Assembly: GCA_963629575.1 (NCBI GenBank) | Contig: CAVGIM010000001.1 | Span: 62,001-126,000 of the forward strand | Source of the DNA: Hallerella sp963629575 | GTDB lineage: Bacteria; Fibrobacterota; Fibrobacteria; Fibrobacterales; Fibrobacteraceae | Direction: 5' to 3' | DNA length: 64,000 nucleotides | In this document: piece by piece, positions 43,174 to 52,700 of the stretch | How the letters are laid out: every line of letters begins with the position of its first letter | Numbering within the stretch: position 1 is the first letter of the stretch | Position numbers and translations under genes: made by a program | Notes under the pieces: generated by a model | The model's input: the letters and a program-made list of their open reading frames with translations, nothing else | Database searches by the model: none | What the model was told of the DNA's origin: nothing

Positions 43174-43336
43174 AGGTCACCTCTAAAAATTCAATTTTCA
43201 AAAATTTGGTTGCGACGCTTCGCGCTGGTTCGTCATTCAAAGTGGCAAATACCGAGAGTATTCGCCACTTTTCATTCCTGCCTTCGCTTGGTCTCACTCA
43301 AATTTTCTTAACCAAAGCAATTTTTAGAGGTGACCT
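43174..43336. repeat. Interspersed repeat, full-length copy with inverted ends
   Basis: 163 bp between two convergent genes. The ends are inverted repeats: AGGTCACCTCTAAAAATT at the left and AATTTTTAGAGGTGACCT at the right. The middle contains a smaller inverted repeat, AGTGGCAAATAC-CGAGA-GTATTCGCCACT. It ends exactly at the pheS stop codon. It is related to 9605-9696 and to the fragment at 15440-15456. It has no coding capacity and could act as a bidirectional terminator or be a miniature transposon. Confidence 0.7.
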
Positions 43337-44359
43337 TTAGAATTGGCTCAGAAAGCGTTGGTCGTTTGACGTCAGAAGTCCGATTTCCGGAATCTCGTGG
43401 CGGAGCATCGCAATGCGGTCAAGTCCGAAACCAAAGGCGAAGCCCGTGTACTTTTCGGGATCGATTCCGCAGTTCTTGAAAACGTTCGGATCGACGGATC
43501 CGCAACCGCCGATTTCCATCCATCCGGTTCCCTTGCAGCGCTTGCAGCCCTTGCCACCGCAGAAGACGCAGCTTACGTCCATTTCCGCGGAAGGTTCCGT
43601 AAACGGGAAGAAACTCGGACGGAAACGCGTTTTCACGCCTTCGCCGAAAAGCTTGTTCATAAAAATCTGGAGAACGCCCTTGAGCTGCGCAAAGGTAATG
43701 GTTTCATCGACGACCAGCCCTTCGCATTGCTGGAACATCGGAGCGTGCGTCGCATCGTTATCGACGCGGAAAACGTGACCCGGCGCTATCATCCGGAAAG
43801 GCGGCTTGTGCGTTTCCATGTAGTGGATCTGCGTGTCGGACGTTTGCGTGCGAAGCATGACCTTGTCGCCCAGATAGAACGTATCCTGCATGTCGCGGCT
43901 TGGGTGGTCGGGCGGCGTGTTGAGCGCTTCGAAGTTGTACCAGTCCGTTTCGATATCCTTTCCCGAATCGACGGCGAAACCCATTTGCGAAAAGAAGTCG
44001 ATGATTTCTTCGCGGACGTCATAGACCGGATGCGTGGAACCCGCGGGAATGCCGTTCCCCGGAAGGCTGATGTCCGTCCAGCCTTTTTCGAGTTCCGCTT
44101 CGAGCGCCTGCTTTTTCGCTTCTTCGAGCGCCTTGTCGATTTTTTCGGAAACGCTCTGTTTCAGTTCGTTGACGAGCTTTCCAAAAGAGGGGCGATCTTC
44201 GGCGGAGAGATTCGCCATCTGCTTCATGAGGCCGGTGATCTGGCCCTTTTTTCCGAGCCACTTGACGCGGAGCGCATCGACGGCTTCCTTGACATTGAGC
44301 TTTGTTTCGGCGAGTTCCGTTTCGAAGGCCTCGCGCATTTGGGAAAGTTTTTCGTTCAT
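43337..44359 (-). CDS. pheS: Phenylalanine-tRNA ligase alpha subunit
   Basis: Catalytic subunit of PheRS, 340 residues. Class II motif 2 region FRMIAPGHVFRVDNDATHAPMF and motif 3 FGFGLDRIAMLRHEIPEI are present, together with the N-terminal coiled coil (EAVDALRVKWLGKKGQITGL) that binds tRNA-Phe. A Cys cluster CVFCGGKGCKRCKGTGW is inserted before motif 3, as in many bacterial PheS proteins. pheT is not adjacent, so the two subunits are encoded apart here. TATTTT lies about nine bases upstream of the ATG. Confidence 0.97.
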   Translation of the reverse strand: MNEKLSQMREAFETELAETKLNVKEAVDALRVKWLGKKGQITGLMKQMANLSAEDRPSFGKLVNELKQSVSEKIDKALEEAKKQALEAELEKGWTDISLPGNGIPAGSTHPVYDVREEIIDFFSQMGFAVDSGKDIETDWYNFEALNTPPDHPSRDMQDTFYLGDKVMLRTQTSDTQIHYMETHKPPFRMIAPGHVFRVDNDATHAPMFQQCEGLVVDETITFAQLKGVLQIFMNKLFGEGVKTRFRPSFFPFTEPSAEMDVSCVFCGGKGCKRCKGTGWMEIGGCGSVDPNVFKNCGIDPEKYTGFAFGFGLDRIAMLRHEIPEIGLLTSNDQRFLSQF

Positions 44360-44408
44360 AACGTCTCAAAAATAGAAAATTTATGGATGAAACCCCGGAA
44401 AATGGCTT

Positions 44409-45575
44409 TTACCCTTCCAGTTTGTTCAAAAGGTAGTGCGGCGCCGTCTTTTTGACAAAGAAAATCGCCGACACGAACAGGAGTGCCGCGCAGCAGAAAA
44501 ACATCGTCGCATACGAGAACGTTTCGGCGAGCGGCCCTCCGATGAGAATCCCGATTCCGATTCCCAGATCCCAGCCGGTGAGATAGGTGCTGGTCGCGGT
44601 GCCGCGCTGGTCATGTCTTGCGAGGTTTACGCACATTGTCTGGTAGCCCGGAAAGACAAGTCCAAGGCCCGCTCCGATGAAAAACGCGGACAGGAGGAAC
44701 AGGATCTGGTCGGGAACGAGAGAGAAAAGGAAATAGGCCGCGGTAACGAGTACAAGCCCGATGGAGACTAGTCTTGTCAAGTATCCCCTGTCGATGAGCT
44801 TTCCCGTGAGAAGCCTTGACGAAATAAGCCCGACAGCGATGAGCGCATAGAAGTAGCCGGAACCGGAAAGGTTGTTCTGGCGCGCATACAGGGCGACGTA
44901 ATTGGTGAGCGGCCCGTAGGCGCAACCGATGAAAAGCATGTTCAGAAACTGCGGAATCGCCTTGGTGAGAAAGAATCGGTCGAGAGAAAGTGGCGCGGCG
45001 TCTTTCTTGACGGGCTTGTTTTTCGTCTTGATGGGAAGAATCAGCGCAAGTCCAATGACGCACAGGATGAGAGAAAGGGCGATAACCGGATTGGCTCCGC
45101 GGGATTCGTAGAGAAACATCCCTGTCATCGGACCCACGGCAAAGGCGAGATTTGTCGTGACCCCGAAGTATCCGATGCCCTCGCCGCGTCTGCTCGAAGG
45201 AAGAACGTCGATGGCGATGGTGCTTCCCGCCGTGCTGGCAATGCCAAAGCAGATTCCGTGCAAAAGCCGGATGACGCCTAGAACAAAGAGCGCTCCGGCG
45301 GCGGCATAGCCGATGAACATCGTCGAAAAGAGGAAGAACGTGACGAAGTAGAGAGGCTTTCGCGAAAAGCTATCGACCAGGAATCCGGCAAACGGGCGAC
45401 AAAACAGGGCTCCGATGGTGTAGAGCGAAATGATGATGCCGGAAACGGTCGCTCCCGCGTGAAATTTTTCAAGGATGTATAGCGGAAGAATCGGCAAAAG
45501 TTCGTAAAATGCGAAAAACAAGAGAAAGTTTGTAATGCCGACGAGAACGAAGGCTTTGGACCAAAGTTTTTCCAT
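44409..45575 (-). CDS. Major facilitator superfamily transporter
   Basis: 388-residue membrane protein with about twelve helices and the MFS loop 2-3 motif in GALFCRPFAGFLVDSFSRKP, followed by RLLHGICFGIASTAGSTIA. The pattern resembles the arabinose/multidrug efflux group (AraJ/YfcJ-like), but no substrate can be named. It is divergent from adk. A TATTTT box seven bases before the ATG suggests a leaderless or near-leaderless mRNA. Confidence 0.85.
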   Translation of the reverse strand: MEKLWSKAFVLVGITNFLLFFAFYELLPILPLYILEKFHAGATVSGIIISLYTIGALFCRPFAGFLVDSFSRKPLYFVTFFLFSTMFIGYAAAGALFVLGVIRLLHGICFGIASTAGSTIAIDVLPSSRRGEGIGYFGVTTNLAFAVGPMTGMFLYESRGANPVIALSLILCVIGLALILPIKTKNKPVKKDAAPLSLDRFFLTKAIPQFLNMLFIGCAYGPLTNYVALYARQNNLSGSGYFYALIAVGLISSRLLTGKLIDRGYLTRLVSIGLVLVTAAYFLFSLVPDQILFLLSAFFIGAGLGLVFPGYQTMCVNLARHDQRGTATSTYLTGWDLGIGIGILIGGPLAETFSYATMFFCCAALLFVSAIFFVKKTAPHYLLNKLEG

Positions 45576-45636
45576 GACACGGAAAATAGAATTTTTCTAC
45601 ATTTGCGGCAGATCAATTTTACAAAAGGATTCCAGT

Positions 45637-46233
45637 ATGGCAATTTCCGCTGTTCTGATTTTTGGCGCCCCGGGTTCCGGCAAGGGAACTGTCGGTGCAA
45701 AGCTTGCCGCGACGACCGCTCTCAAGCATCTTTCGACCGGGGATATTTTCCGCGGGATCGCGCCGTCGAGCGAATCGGGCAAGTTGCTCGCTTCCTATTC
45801 GAGCAAGGGACTTCTCGTTCCGGACGAGGCGACCGTTGAAATTTTTGACCGCTACGTGCAGGGACTCGTGAACACGAACCGCCTGAATCCGGACAAGGAT
45901 ACGCTTCTTCTCGACGGCATTCCCCGTACGGAATCCCAGGTGGACCTGATTCGTCCGATTGTCGATGTCAAGCACATTTTCGTTCTGGACATCAAGGACG
46001 AAGCGACAATCGTCGCCCGTCTCTTGAACCGTGCAAAGATCGAAGGTCGCAAGGATGACGCCGATGAAAACGTCATCAAGAACCGTCTAAAGGTTTATCG
46101 CGAATCCACGGCGAAGGTCCTCGAAAAGTACGACCCGAAGATCATCAGCCACATCACGGGCGACAATACGCCGGACGAAGTCTTTTTGGACGTTCTCAAG
46201 GCCTACGTGGATTTTACGAAGTCCGCCAAGTAG
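45637..46233 (+). CDS. adk: Adenylate kinase
   Basis: Catalyses 2 ADP to ATP + AMP. 198 residues, beginning MAISAVLIFGAPGSGKGT with the P-loop, then LSTGDIFR (AMP binding) and LLLDGIPRTESQVD. The LID segment is short (NRAKIEGRKDDADENVIKNR) and has no zinc Cys, so this is a short-form enzyme. Start at 45637 is supported by AAGGAT. A TACATTTGCGG -10 lies about 30 bases upstream. A terminator follows 20 bases after the stop. Confidence 0.93.
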   Translation: MAISAVLIFGAPGSGKGTVGAKLAATTALKHLSTGDIFRGIAPSSESGKLLASYSSKGLLVPDEATVEIFDRYVQGLVNTNRLNPDKDTLLLDGIPRTESQVDLIRPIVDVKHIFVLDIKDEATIVARLLNRAKIEGRKDDADENVIKNRLKVYRESTAKVLEKYDPKIISHITGDNTPDEVFLDVLKAYVDFTKSAK

Positions 46234-46252
46234 TCTGTTTCAAAGGATTCAA

Positions 46253-46288
46253 AAAAGGAAACCGGTTTTCGGTTTCCTTTTCCTTTTT
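46253..46288 (+). terminator. Rho-independent terminator of adk (bidirectional with the convergent helicase)
   Basis: AAAGGAAACCG pairs perfectly with CGGTTTCCTTT around GTTTT, followed by TTCCTTTTT on + and by A-rich sequence giving T on -. Confidence 0.85.
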
Positions 46289-46304
46289 GAGGCTACTTGT
46301 AGAT

Positions 46305-47675
46305 TTATCCCTGGTTCTGCTTCCGCTGCTCTTCGCGGAGCCTTTTGCGGGCGCGACTTCCGAGGCGCCTGCCGGAATGCGTACGAGGCGAAGCTTGCGC
46401 CGAATTCTGTGCTTGTGCCTCTGGATGATTCTCTTCCCGGGGCTTTTTCCCCGAGTTGAAATGACCTTTTGGGCGCGAACCGCGGAACCTGGAATTTCGC
46501 GCTTCGCTTTCGGGAGTTTCCGGTTGCGGGGGTGGCAGCTTTTCGAAAATCGCCGGAGAGCCTTCGGGAATCCGGATCCTAGTCAGCTTTTCGATTGCGC
46601 GCAGATCGCTTTCCTCGTCGGGTGCGCAGAATGAAATCGCTACGCCGTCCTTTCCGGCGCGGGCGGTTCTGCCGATGCGATGCACGAACGTTTCGGGAAC
46701 GTCTGGCAGGTCGTAGTTGAAAACGTGAGAAACGTTATCGACATCGATTCCGCGAGCGGCAATGTCGGTTGCGACCAGGACGCGAATCTGTTCCGTCTTG
46801 AAGTTCCCGAGCGCTTCCTGGCGACGGTTCTGGCTCTTGTTTCCGTGGATTGCCGCACAGGTGATTTTCGCCTTTTCGAGAACCCGGACAATCTTGTCCG
46901 CCCCGTGCTTTGTCCGCGTGAAGACCAGGACCTTTTTCATCTCGGGATGCTCGATAAGCATTTCCTTGAGCAGGGCGCCCTTGCGCCTCTTGTCGATGCG
47001 GTAAAGTTCCTGGCGAATGCGTTCGATGGGCGTACTCTGCGGCGCGACTTCGATGCGGACAGGATTTGTGCGGAGAATCGATGCGGCGAGCCTTGTGATT
47101 TCGGGAGGCATCGTCGCGCTGAAGAAAAGGTTCTGACGGTTCTGGGGAAGCAGAGCGACAACCTTTCGAATGTCGTGAATGAATCCCATGTCGAGCATCC
47201 GGTCCGCTTCGTCGAGGACAAAGTACTGCAATTTCTTGAGGCTTATCGCGCGCTGCTGGATAAGATCGAGCAGACGTCCCGGAGTCGCGATAAGGACATC
47301 GACGCCTTGGGAAAGGGCCCTTTTCTGGGGAATGTCGCTCACGCCGCCAAAAATGCAGGCGCTCGTAATCGGCGTGAACTTCTTGTACATTTCAAAGCAG
47401 TCGGAAACCTGGATCGCGAGCTCTCTCGTCGGGAGCAGGACCAGGACGCGGATAGGCTTCTGCCCTTTCCAGACGCCGTCCTGGAGGATGTTCTGCAGAA
47501 TGGGAAGAGCGAACGCAGCCGTCTTGCCGGTTCCTGTCTGGGCGATACCCATCAAGTCCTTGCGTTCGAGAACGGGCGGTATCGCCTTTTCCTGTATCGG
47601 AGTGGGACTCGTGTAGCCTGCGTCGTCGATCGCTCGCTGGAGGCTTTCGTCCAAGGGAAGTTCTGAAAATTTCAT
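46305..47675 (-). CDS. DEAD-box RNA helicase, RhlE-like
   Basis: 456 residues, the second DEAD-box helicase in the window. Motifs: GYTSPTPIQEKAIPPVL, AQTGTGKTAAFALP, PTRELAIQ, TPGRLLDL, VLDEADRMLDMGF, SATMP, then TDIAARGIDVDNV and HRIGRTARAGKDGVA. The C-terminal tail (about 90 residues) is basic and rich in Arg, Pro and Gly, a common RNA-binding feature of RhlE. Start at MKFSELPLDE (47675) rather than the upstream in-frame start 47711, because family proteins begin there. It is divergent from trmO with only 40 bases between the two ATG codons. Confidence 0.93.
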   Translation of the reverse strand: MKFSELPLDESLQRAIDDAGYTSPTPIQEKAIPPVLERKDLMGIAQTGTGKTAAFALPILQNILQDGVWKGQKPIRVLVLLPTRELAIQVSDCFEMYKKFTPITSACIFGGVSDIPQKRALSQGVDVLIATPGRLLDLIQQRAISLKKLQYFVLDEADRMLDMGFIHDIRKVVALLPQNRQNLFFSATMPPEITRLAASILRTNPVRIEVAPQSTPIERIRQELYRIDKRRKGALLKEMLIEHPEMKKVLVFTRTKHGADKIVRVLEKAKITCAAIHGNKSQNRRQEALGNFKTEQIRVLVATDIAARGIDVDNVSHVFNYDLPDVPETFVHRIGRTARAGKDGVAISFCAPDEESDLRAIEKLTRIRIPEGSPAIFEKLPPPQPETPESEARNSRFRGSRPKGHFNSGKKPREENHPEAQAQNSAQASPRTHSGRRLGSRARKRLREEQRKQNQG

Positions 47676-47702
47676 ATTGCGCGCAAAGTTAGAAAATTTT
47701 GC

Positions 47703-47708
47703 TATATA
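47703..47708 (+). promoter_or_regulatory. Probable -10 (TATATA) of trmO, leaderless arrangement
   Basis: TATATA is followed by only seven bases (CATCGCG) before the ATG at 47716, so transcription should start at or next to the start codon. There is no Shine-Dalgarno sequence in between. Confidence 0.5.
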
Positions 47709-47715
47709 CATCGCG

Positions 47716-48408
47716 ATGCAAGGGCCTTTTACGTTTCAAGCGATTGCGCATGTCCAGTCGGATTTTCCCGAAAAGTTCGGCATTCCGCGGCAAAGCGGCA
47801 TTTTGAATAATTTGACTTCGACGATTGTTTTCGAAGAAGGATTTCGAAACGCGGATGCACTGCGCGGTCTTTCTGACTTTTCGCACCTGTGGCTCCTCTG
47901 GATTTTTTCGGAAAATATCCGGAATGGATTTTCTCCGACCGTTCGCCCTCCGCGCCTTGGCGGAAACCGTCGAATGGGCGTCTTTGCCACGCGTTCATCC
48001 TTTCGGCCGAATCCCGTCGCCCTGTCCGTCGTGAAAATCGAAAGAATCGAAACCGTTTCCCCGGAAGGCCCGAGAATCGTCGTTTCGGGCGCAGACCTGA
48101 TGGACGGCACCCCGATCATCGACATCAAGCCGTATCTGCCCTATGCGGATGCCGTTTCCGGTGCGCGTGGAGGCTTTACGGAGGAAATTCGCTTTTCTCC
48201 GCTCGCGGTTCGCATTCCGAAAGCACTCCTCGAAAAGATTCCGGAAGAAAAGCGCGAAGCGTTGTGTCTCGCTCTGTCGGAAGATCCTCGCCCGGCATAC
48301 CAGAAAGGGGCGCGGAGAAATTACGGGTTTCGCTTTGCGAAATGGAACATCCGGTTTTTCGTATCGGGCAATATTCTAGAAGTGACGGAAATCGAAGGTC
48401 CGGTGTGA
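47716..48408 (+). CDS. trmO: tRNA (N6-threonylcarbamoyladenosine(37)-N6)-methyltransferase
   Basis: SAM-dependent enzyme that methylates t6A37 to m6t6A in tRNA-Thr. 230 residues. Conserved blocks: GIPRQSGILNNLTSTIVFEE, FSHLWLLWIF, RPPRLGGNRRMGVFATRSSFRPNPVALS (nearly invariant in the TrmO/YaeB/VirR family) and DGTPIIDIKPYLPYADA. The C-terminal small domain includes DPRPAYQKGARRNYGF. Start at 47716 (MQGPFTFQAIAHV) is chosen because earlier codons would precede the promoter -10. Confidence 0.92.
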   Translation: MQGPFTFQAIAHVQSDFPEKFGIPRQSGILNNLTSTIVFEEGFRNADALRGLSDFSHLWLLWIFSENIRNGFSPTVRPPRLGGNRRMGVFATRSSFRPNPVALSVVKIERIETVSPEGPRIVVSGADLMDGTPIIDIKPYLPYADAVSGARGGFTEEIRFSPLAVRIPKALLEKIPEEKREALCLALSEDPRPAYQKGARRNYGFRFAKWNIRFFVSGNILEVTEIEGPV

Positions 48409-48469
48409 CGAATTTCGCACCATTCGAAATTTGTCATTTTTGACAAAAAAACGAAACTACATTTGGGGT

Positions 48470-49720
48470 ATGAGTGTTTTTCGCGTTTTGCATACTTCGG
48501 ACTGGCATCTGGGAAACTCCTTGCACGAGCGTTCGCGCATCGAGGAATATGGAAGGTTTCTCGTTTGGCTAAAACAGACGATCGTTTCGAACGAAATCGA
48601 TGCCTTGCTCGTGTCCGGGGATATCTTTGACACGGGTTCTCCGAGCAATGCCGCGGAAGAACTGTACTATAAATTCTTGACCAGCCTCAATGGAACCTGT
48701 TGCAAAAACGTGATTGTCACGGCGGGAAATCACGATTCGCCCGCGACGCTCAGAGCGACCAGTTCCATTCTCGAACTTTTGAACGTGCATGTCGTGGCGA
48801 CTCCCGATGCGGAAAGCGGATTCGAAAACGAGGTGGTCCCGCTGCCAGACCGGGAAAATCCGCAGTTAATCGTATGCGCCGCGCCCTTTTTGCGCGATCC
48901 CGCCTTGCAGGCGAGTCTAGGCGACGAAAGATGCAAGACGGACGAGGAACTCGTCCGGAAGGGAACCGCGGCACATTTTGAAAAGCTGAAAGACATGGCG
49001 ATCGAAATGCGCGAAAAGGCAAACAGGAAAATTCCCATTGTCGCCATGGCGCACCTTTTTGCCGCTGGCGCTTTGCCGTCGGAAAACGCCGAGTCGGAAT
49101 ACAGCATTGTCGGGAACCTGGAAAATGTCGGTTCGAAGGTTTTCCCGCCTGTCTTCGACTATGTCGCACTGGGGCATATTCATCGGCCGCAAAGAATCGG
49201 CGGCGAAGAACGCATACGCTATTCCGGATCGCCGCTTCCGATGGGCTTTGACGAGGCAAATCGGGAAAATGTCGTGCTGCGGGTGGATTTCGAAGAAGGC
49301 AAGGCGCCCCAAATCGTTCCGATTGGGGTTCCGACATTCCAAAAGTTTCTGACGCTTTCCGGGGAGTCCCTGGACGATATTCGCGAAAAGATTTCCCGCG
49401 CGGACAGGGAATATCCGGGAGCCTGGGTGCGCGTTATCTATACGGGAATCGGTTCCGTCGGGAACTTGCGACAGAATCTGTCGAATGATTTCGAAAACAC
49501 GTCGCTTGTTCTCCTGTATGCGGAGTACAAGGGACGTTCCCGTGGATTCCAGACGATTGAAGACGAAAGGGAACTTTCGGATTTCAATCCGGAGATGATT
49601 TTTAAGCGTCGCCTGGACGAAAGCGACCTTGCGAACGCTCCCGAAGAAGAAAAAATTCGTCTTGAAATGGCGTTCCGCGAAATTCTGAAAGAGGTTCGGG
49701 AAGGGGGTATCGAAGAATGA
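48470..49720 (+). CDS. sbcD: Exonuclease SbcCD, subunit D (Mre11-like nuclease)
   Basis: Mn2+-dependent nuclease that, with SbcC, cleaves hairpins and processes DNA ends. 416 residues. The phosphoesterase motifs are complete: LHTSDWHLGN, LLVSGDIFDTGSPS, VTAGNHDSPATLR, MAHLFAAG and LGHIHRPQRIG. Start MSVFRVLHTSDWH at 48470; a TACATT box lies six bases before the ATG. Its stop overlaps the sbcC start (ATGA), so the two subunits are made together. Confidence 0.95.
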   Translation: MSVFRVLHTSDWHLGNSLHERSRIEEYGRFLVWLKQTIVSNEIDALLVSGDIFDTGSPSNAAEELYYKFLTSLNGTCCKNVIVTAGNHDSPATLRATSSILELLNVHVVATPDAESGFENEVVPLPDRENPQLIVCAAPFLRDPALQASLGDERCKTDEELVRKGTAAHFEKLKDMAIEMREKANRKIPIVAMAHLFAAGALPSENAESEYSIVGNLENVGSKVFPPVFDYVALGHIHRPQRIGGEERIRYSGSPLPMGFDEANRENVVLRVDFEEGKAPQIVPIGVPTFQKFLTLSGESLDDIREKISRADREYPGAWVRVIYTGIGSVGNLRQNLSNDFENTSLVLLYAEYKGRSRGFQTIEDERELSDFNPEMIFKRRLDESDLANAPEEEKIRLEMAFREILKEVREGGIEE

Positions 49721-52700
49721 GAATCATCTCGTTGCGTTTTGAAAACATCAACTCCCTGGCGGGCAAGTGGAGCATCCGCTTTGACGATCCCGCATATTCC
49801 CGGAATCACCTCTTTGCCATTTCGGGACCGACAGGCGCCGGGAAAACCACGGTTCTAGACGCCATTTCGCTTGCGCTTTACGGGAAAACTCCCAGGCAGG
49901 AAAGCATTGCGGATAAAAAGGAAAAGGCGGAAGGTTCTGGCGACGATCTGGTGATGACGCTCGGAAAGGGAAGTTCCTTTTCGGAAGTGGAGTTTGAATC
50001 CAATGGCGCTCGCTACAGGGCCATCTGGGAAGTTCACCGGGCGAACAATCGGCCCGATGGGAAGTTGCAAGGCGCCAAGCGAAAGCTTTTGTTCGAGGAA
50101 AACGGGAGCTTTGTCGCCCACGAGGAATTTTCCAGGACAAAGGACGTAAACGACAAGATAGCCGAAATTGTCGGTCTCGACTTCTTGCAGTTTACGCGTG
50201 CCGTGATGATCCCACAGGGCGGATTTGACAGGTTTCTCAAGTGCAAGCGCGAAGACAAGGCCGCCATCCTCGAAAAGCTTTCCGGCCAGGAAATTTACCG
50301 CAAACTGTCGAAAGCGGCTTTTGAACGGAACAAGAAGGCGCAGGCCGATCTGGAAGAAATCCAGCGCAAGCTGGAAGGTATCCAGTTGCTTTCTTCGACA
50401 GAGGAAAAAGATCTTGTCGCGTGGATAAGGAATGCGGAAGAACTCAAAAAGACAAAGATCGCCGAGCAAAAAAAGTACGAAGATATCGAACGCATCTTGA
50501 AAATGCTTGTCGAGGCGGAAAGGGAATGCCAGACTTTGCGAACGGAAGTTCAAAGCCTGGAAACGGAAAATCGCGAACTGGAGGCTTCCCGCAAGAGGCT
50601 TTCCCGGGCCGAGGACGCGCAAAGACTCGTCGGACCCCTAACCGCCTTGAAAGAAAGCCGCAATCGCTATTTGGCGAAAAAGGCGCAAAAGGAAGAACTT
50701 CTCAAGAAGATTCCCGAATCGAAGGCGAATTTCGATTCCTTCGATTCCGAGCTGGAAACAAGGATACGGGAAGAGGCAAGTCTCCGCGACGAGGATCAAA
50801 AGCGAAACGTTCTTCGCGAAACGGTGAACGGACTGGACGCTCAAAAGAACCAATCCTTGCAACGTACGCAGGAGCGGAAAGGGATTGTCGAAAAATCCAA
50901 TGGGGAACTGGAAAAATGTCTGACGGATCTTCGGATATTGCAGGCGAAACGCGAAGAAGTCAGGAAGAGACAGACCGAGGACGAAACCTATCTCAATGCG
51001 CATCCGACGCATAAAATGCTCGAAAGCCAGAGTGCCGCCATTTCGGATCGTCTGGAGCTTCTGGAAGCGGCGAAGAACAAGCTGGAACGCTCTCAAGATA
51101 CCCTGGCGACGGCCAAGAATGTCTGCTTGTCGGCGGAAAAGGAAAATCGCACAAGGAAAGCGGAGCTGGAAGACGCAGAAAAGGAGCGTGAACGCGCTCT
51201 TTCCGACGATATCGACAAAATCACCGTGTTCTTGCAAGCGACGATTCACGAAGGGGATCGCTGTCCGGTTTGCGGAAGCACGTTTCATTCGGTTCATCCC
51301 GACCGGAAGATTTCCGCGGGAGAAGTTTCGGCAACGGCGAATCGCTTGCAACATTTACAGACGCGCTACGAAGCGGCTCGGCAGGCATCAGACAAAGCGG
51401 ATTACGAATTTCGCGCTGCCAAGGAGAAGGTCCAGAGAAGCGAAAACGACTTGTCCGACAAGAAGACTGCGGTTTCGGATGGAATCCAGAGCGCTCTCGA
51501 AATGCTTGGAACGTATGGTTTTTCGGTGGCGGATCTCGACAATCCGGCGAATGTATGTTCCAAGGTTCAATCCTGGGCAAGCCAATGGGACAGTCACAAG
51601 AAGAGTCTTGACGGGTGCATCCAGAAACAATCCGTCTTGGATGTGGAAGAAAGGAACCTGAACGAATCCGCGAAAAAGGTTCAGGACGAATTGCGAAGTC
51701 TCGAAAAGGACCTGGAAGACGAAAAGGCGAAGTACAAGGATATCGACAATCGACGAAAGCAACTTTTCGGCACGATATCTGTCGCGGATGACCGAAATCT
51801 CTGGCAACAGAAAATCGCCAAAGCCTCGCAGGACAAGTCAATGTGCGAAAGCGCTCGCCGAAATGCGGAAAAAGCGTTGACCGCGCAAACGAGTCAGTTG
51901 ACGGCGGTTTCCGATGACCTTGCCGGCTGTGAACGCGAAAAGGAACGCTTGGAAGTCGGTTTTCAGGCGATGCTTCGCGAGAACCGTTTCGCTTCGGAAG
52001 ACGAAGTGTTGCGTGCGGTGATTTCGGATTCGGATAGAGAGGCCGTGAAGAAGAAAATCGAACAGGTCGAGTCGGAACTCAAGACGAAACGCGGAAGCCT
52101 GGAACAGGCGGAAAAGAACGTGGATAGTCTGCGGCACCGGGAGCTTGGCCGGGAAACCCTCGAAACGGTCCGTTCCAAAATCGACACGCTCGTCCAGGAA
52201 ATTTCGGGATATGAAAAGCAGCTCGTCGAAAAGAAAGAGAAACTGGCTGTAAACGACGATCGCAAGAAGACCGAGGCGGAAGCGCGGATCCAGCAGGCGG
52301 AACAGGAGAAAGTCGTCAAGGTCTGGAAAACCTTGAACGATCTGATAGGAGATTCCCAGGGCAAGAAGTTCGTCGAATACGTGCAAGGCTTGACGCTTCA
52401 AAAGTTGATTCGAGCGGCAAACAGGCATCTGTCTGTTTTGAATTCCCGATATAGTATCGTGTCGGACGGAAAGAGTTTCGATATCAGACTCTACGATTCG
52501 GAGAACGGTGCCTCGCGTCTTGCGGCAAGTCTTTCCGGAGGAGAGACATTCCTGTTGAGCCTTTCTCTTGCTCTTGGACTTTCGTCCCTTGCCAGCCAGC
52601 GTGTACGAATCGATACGCTTTTCCTCGACGAGGGATTCGGTTCGCTAGACGAAAACAAGCTGCAAAAGGCCATCGAGCTTTTGCGCAGGCTTGGAGAAAA

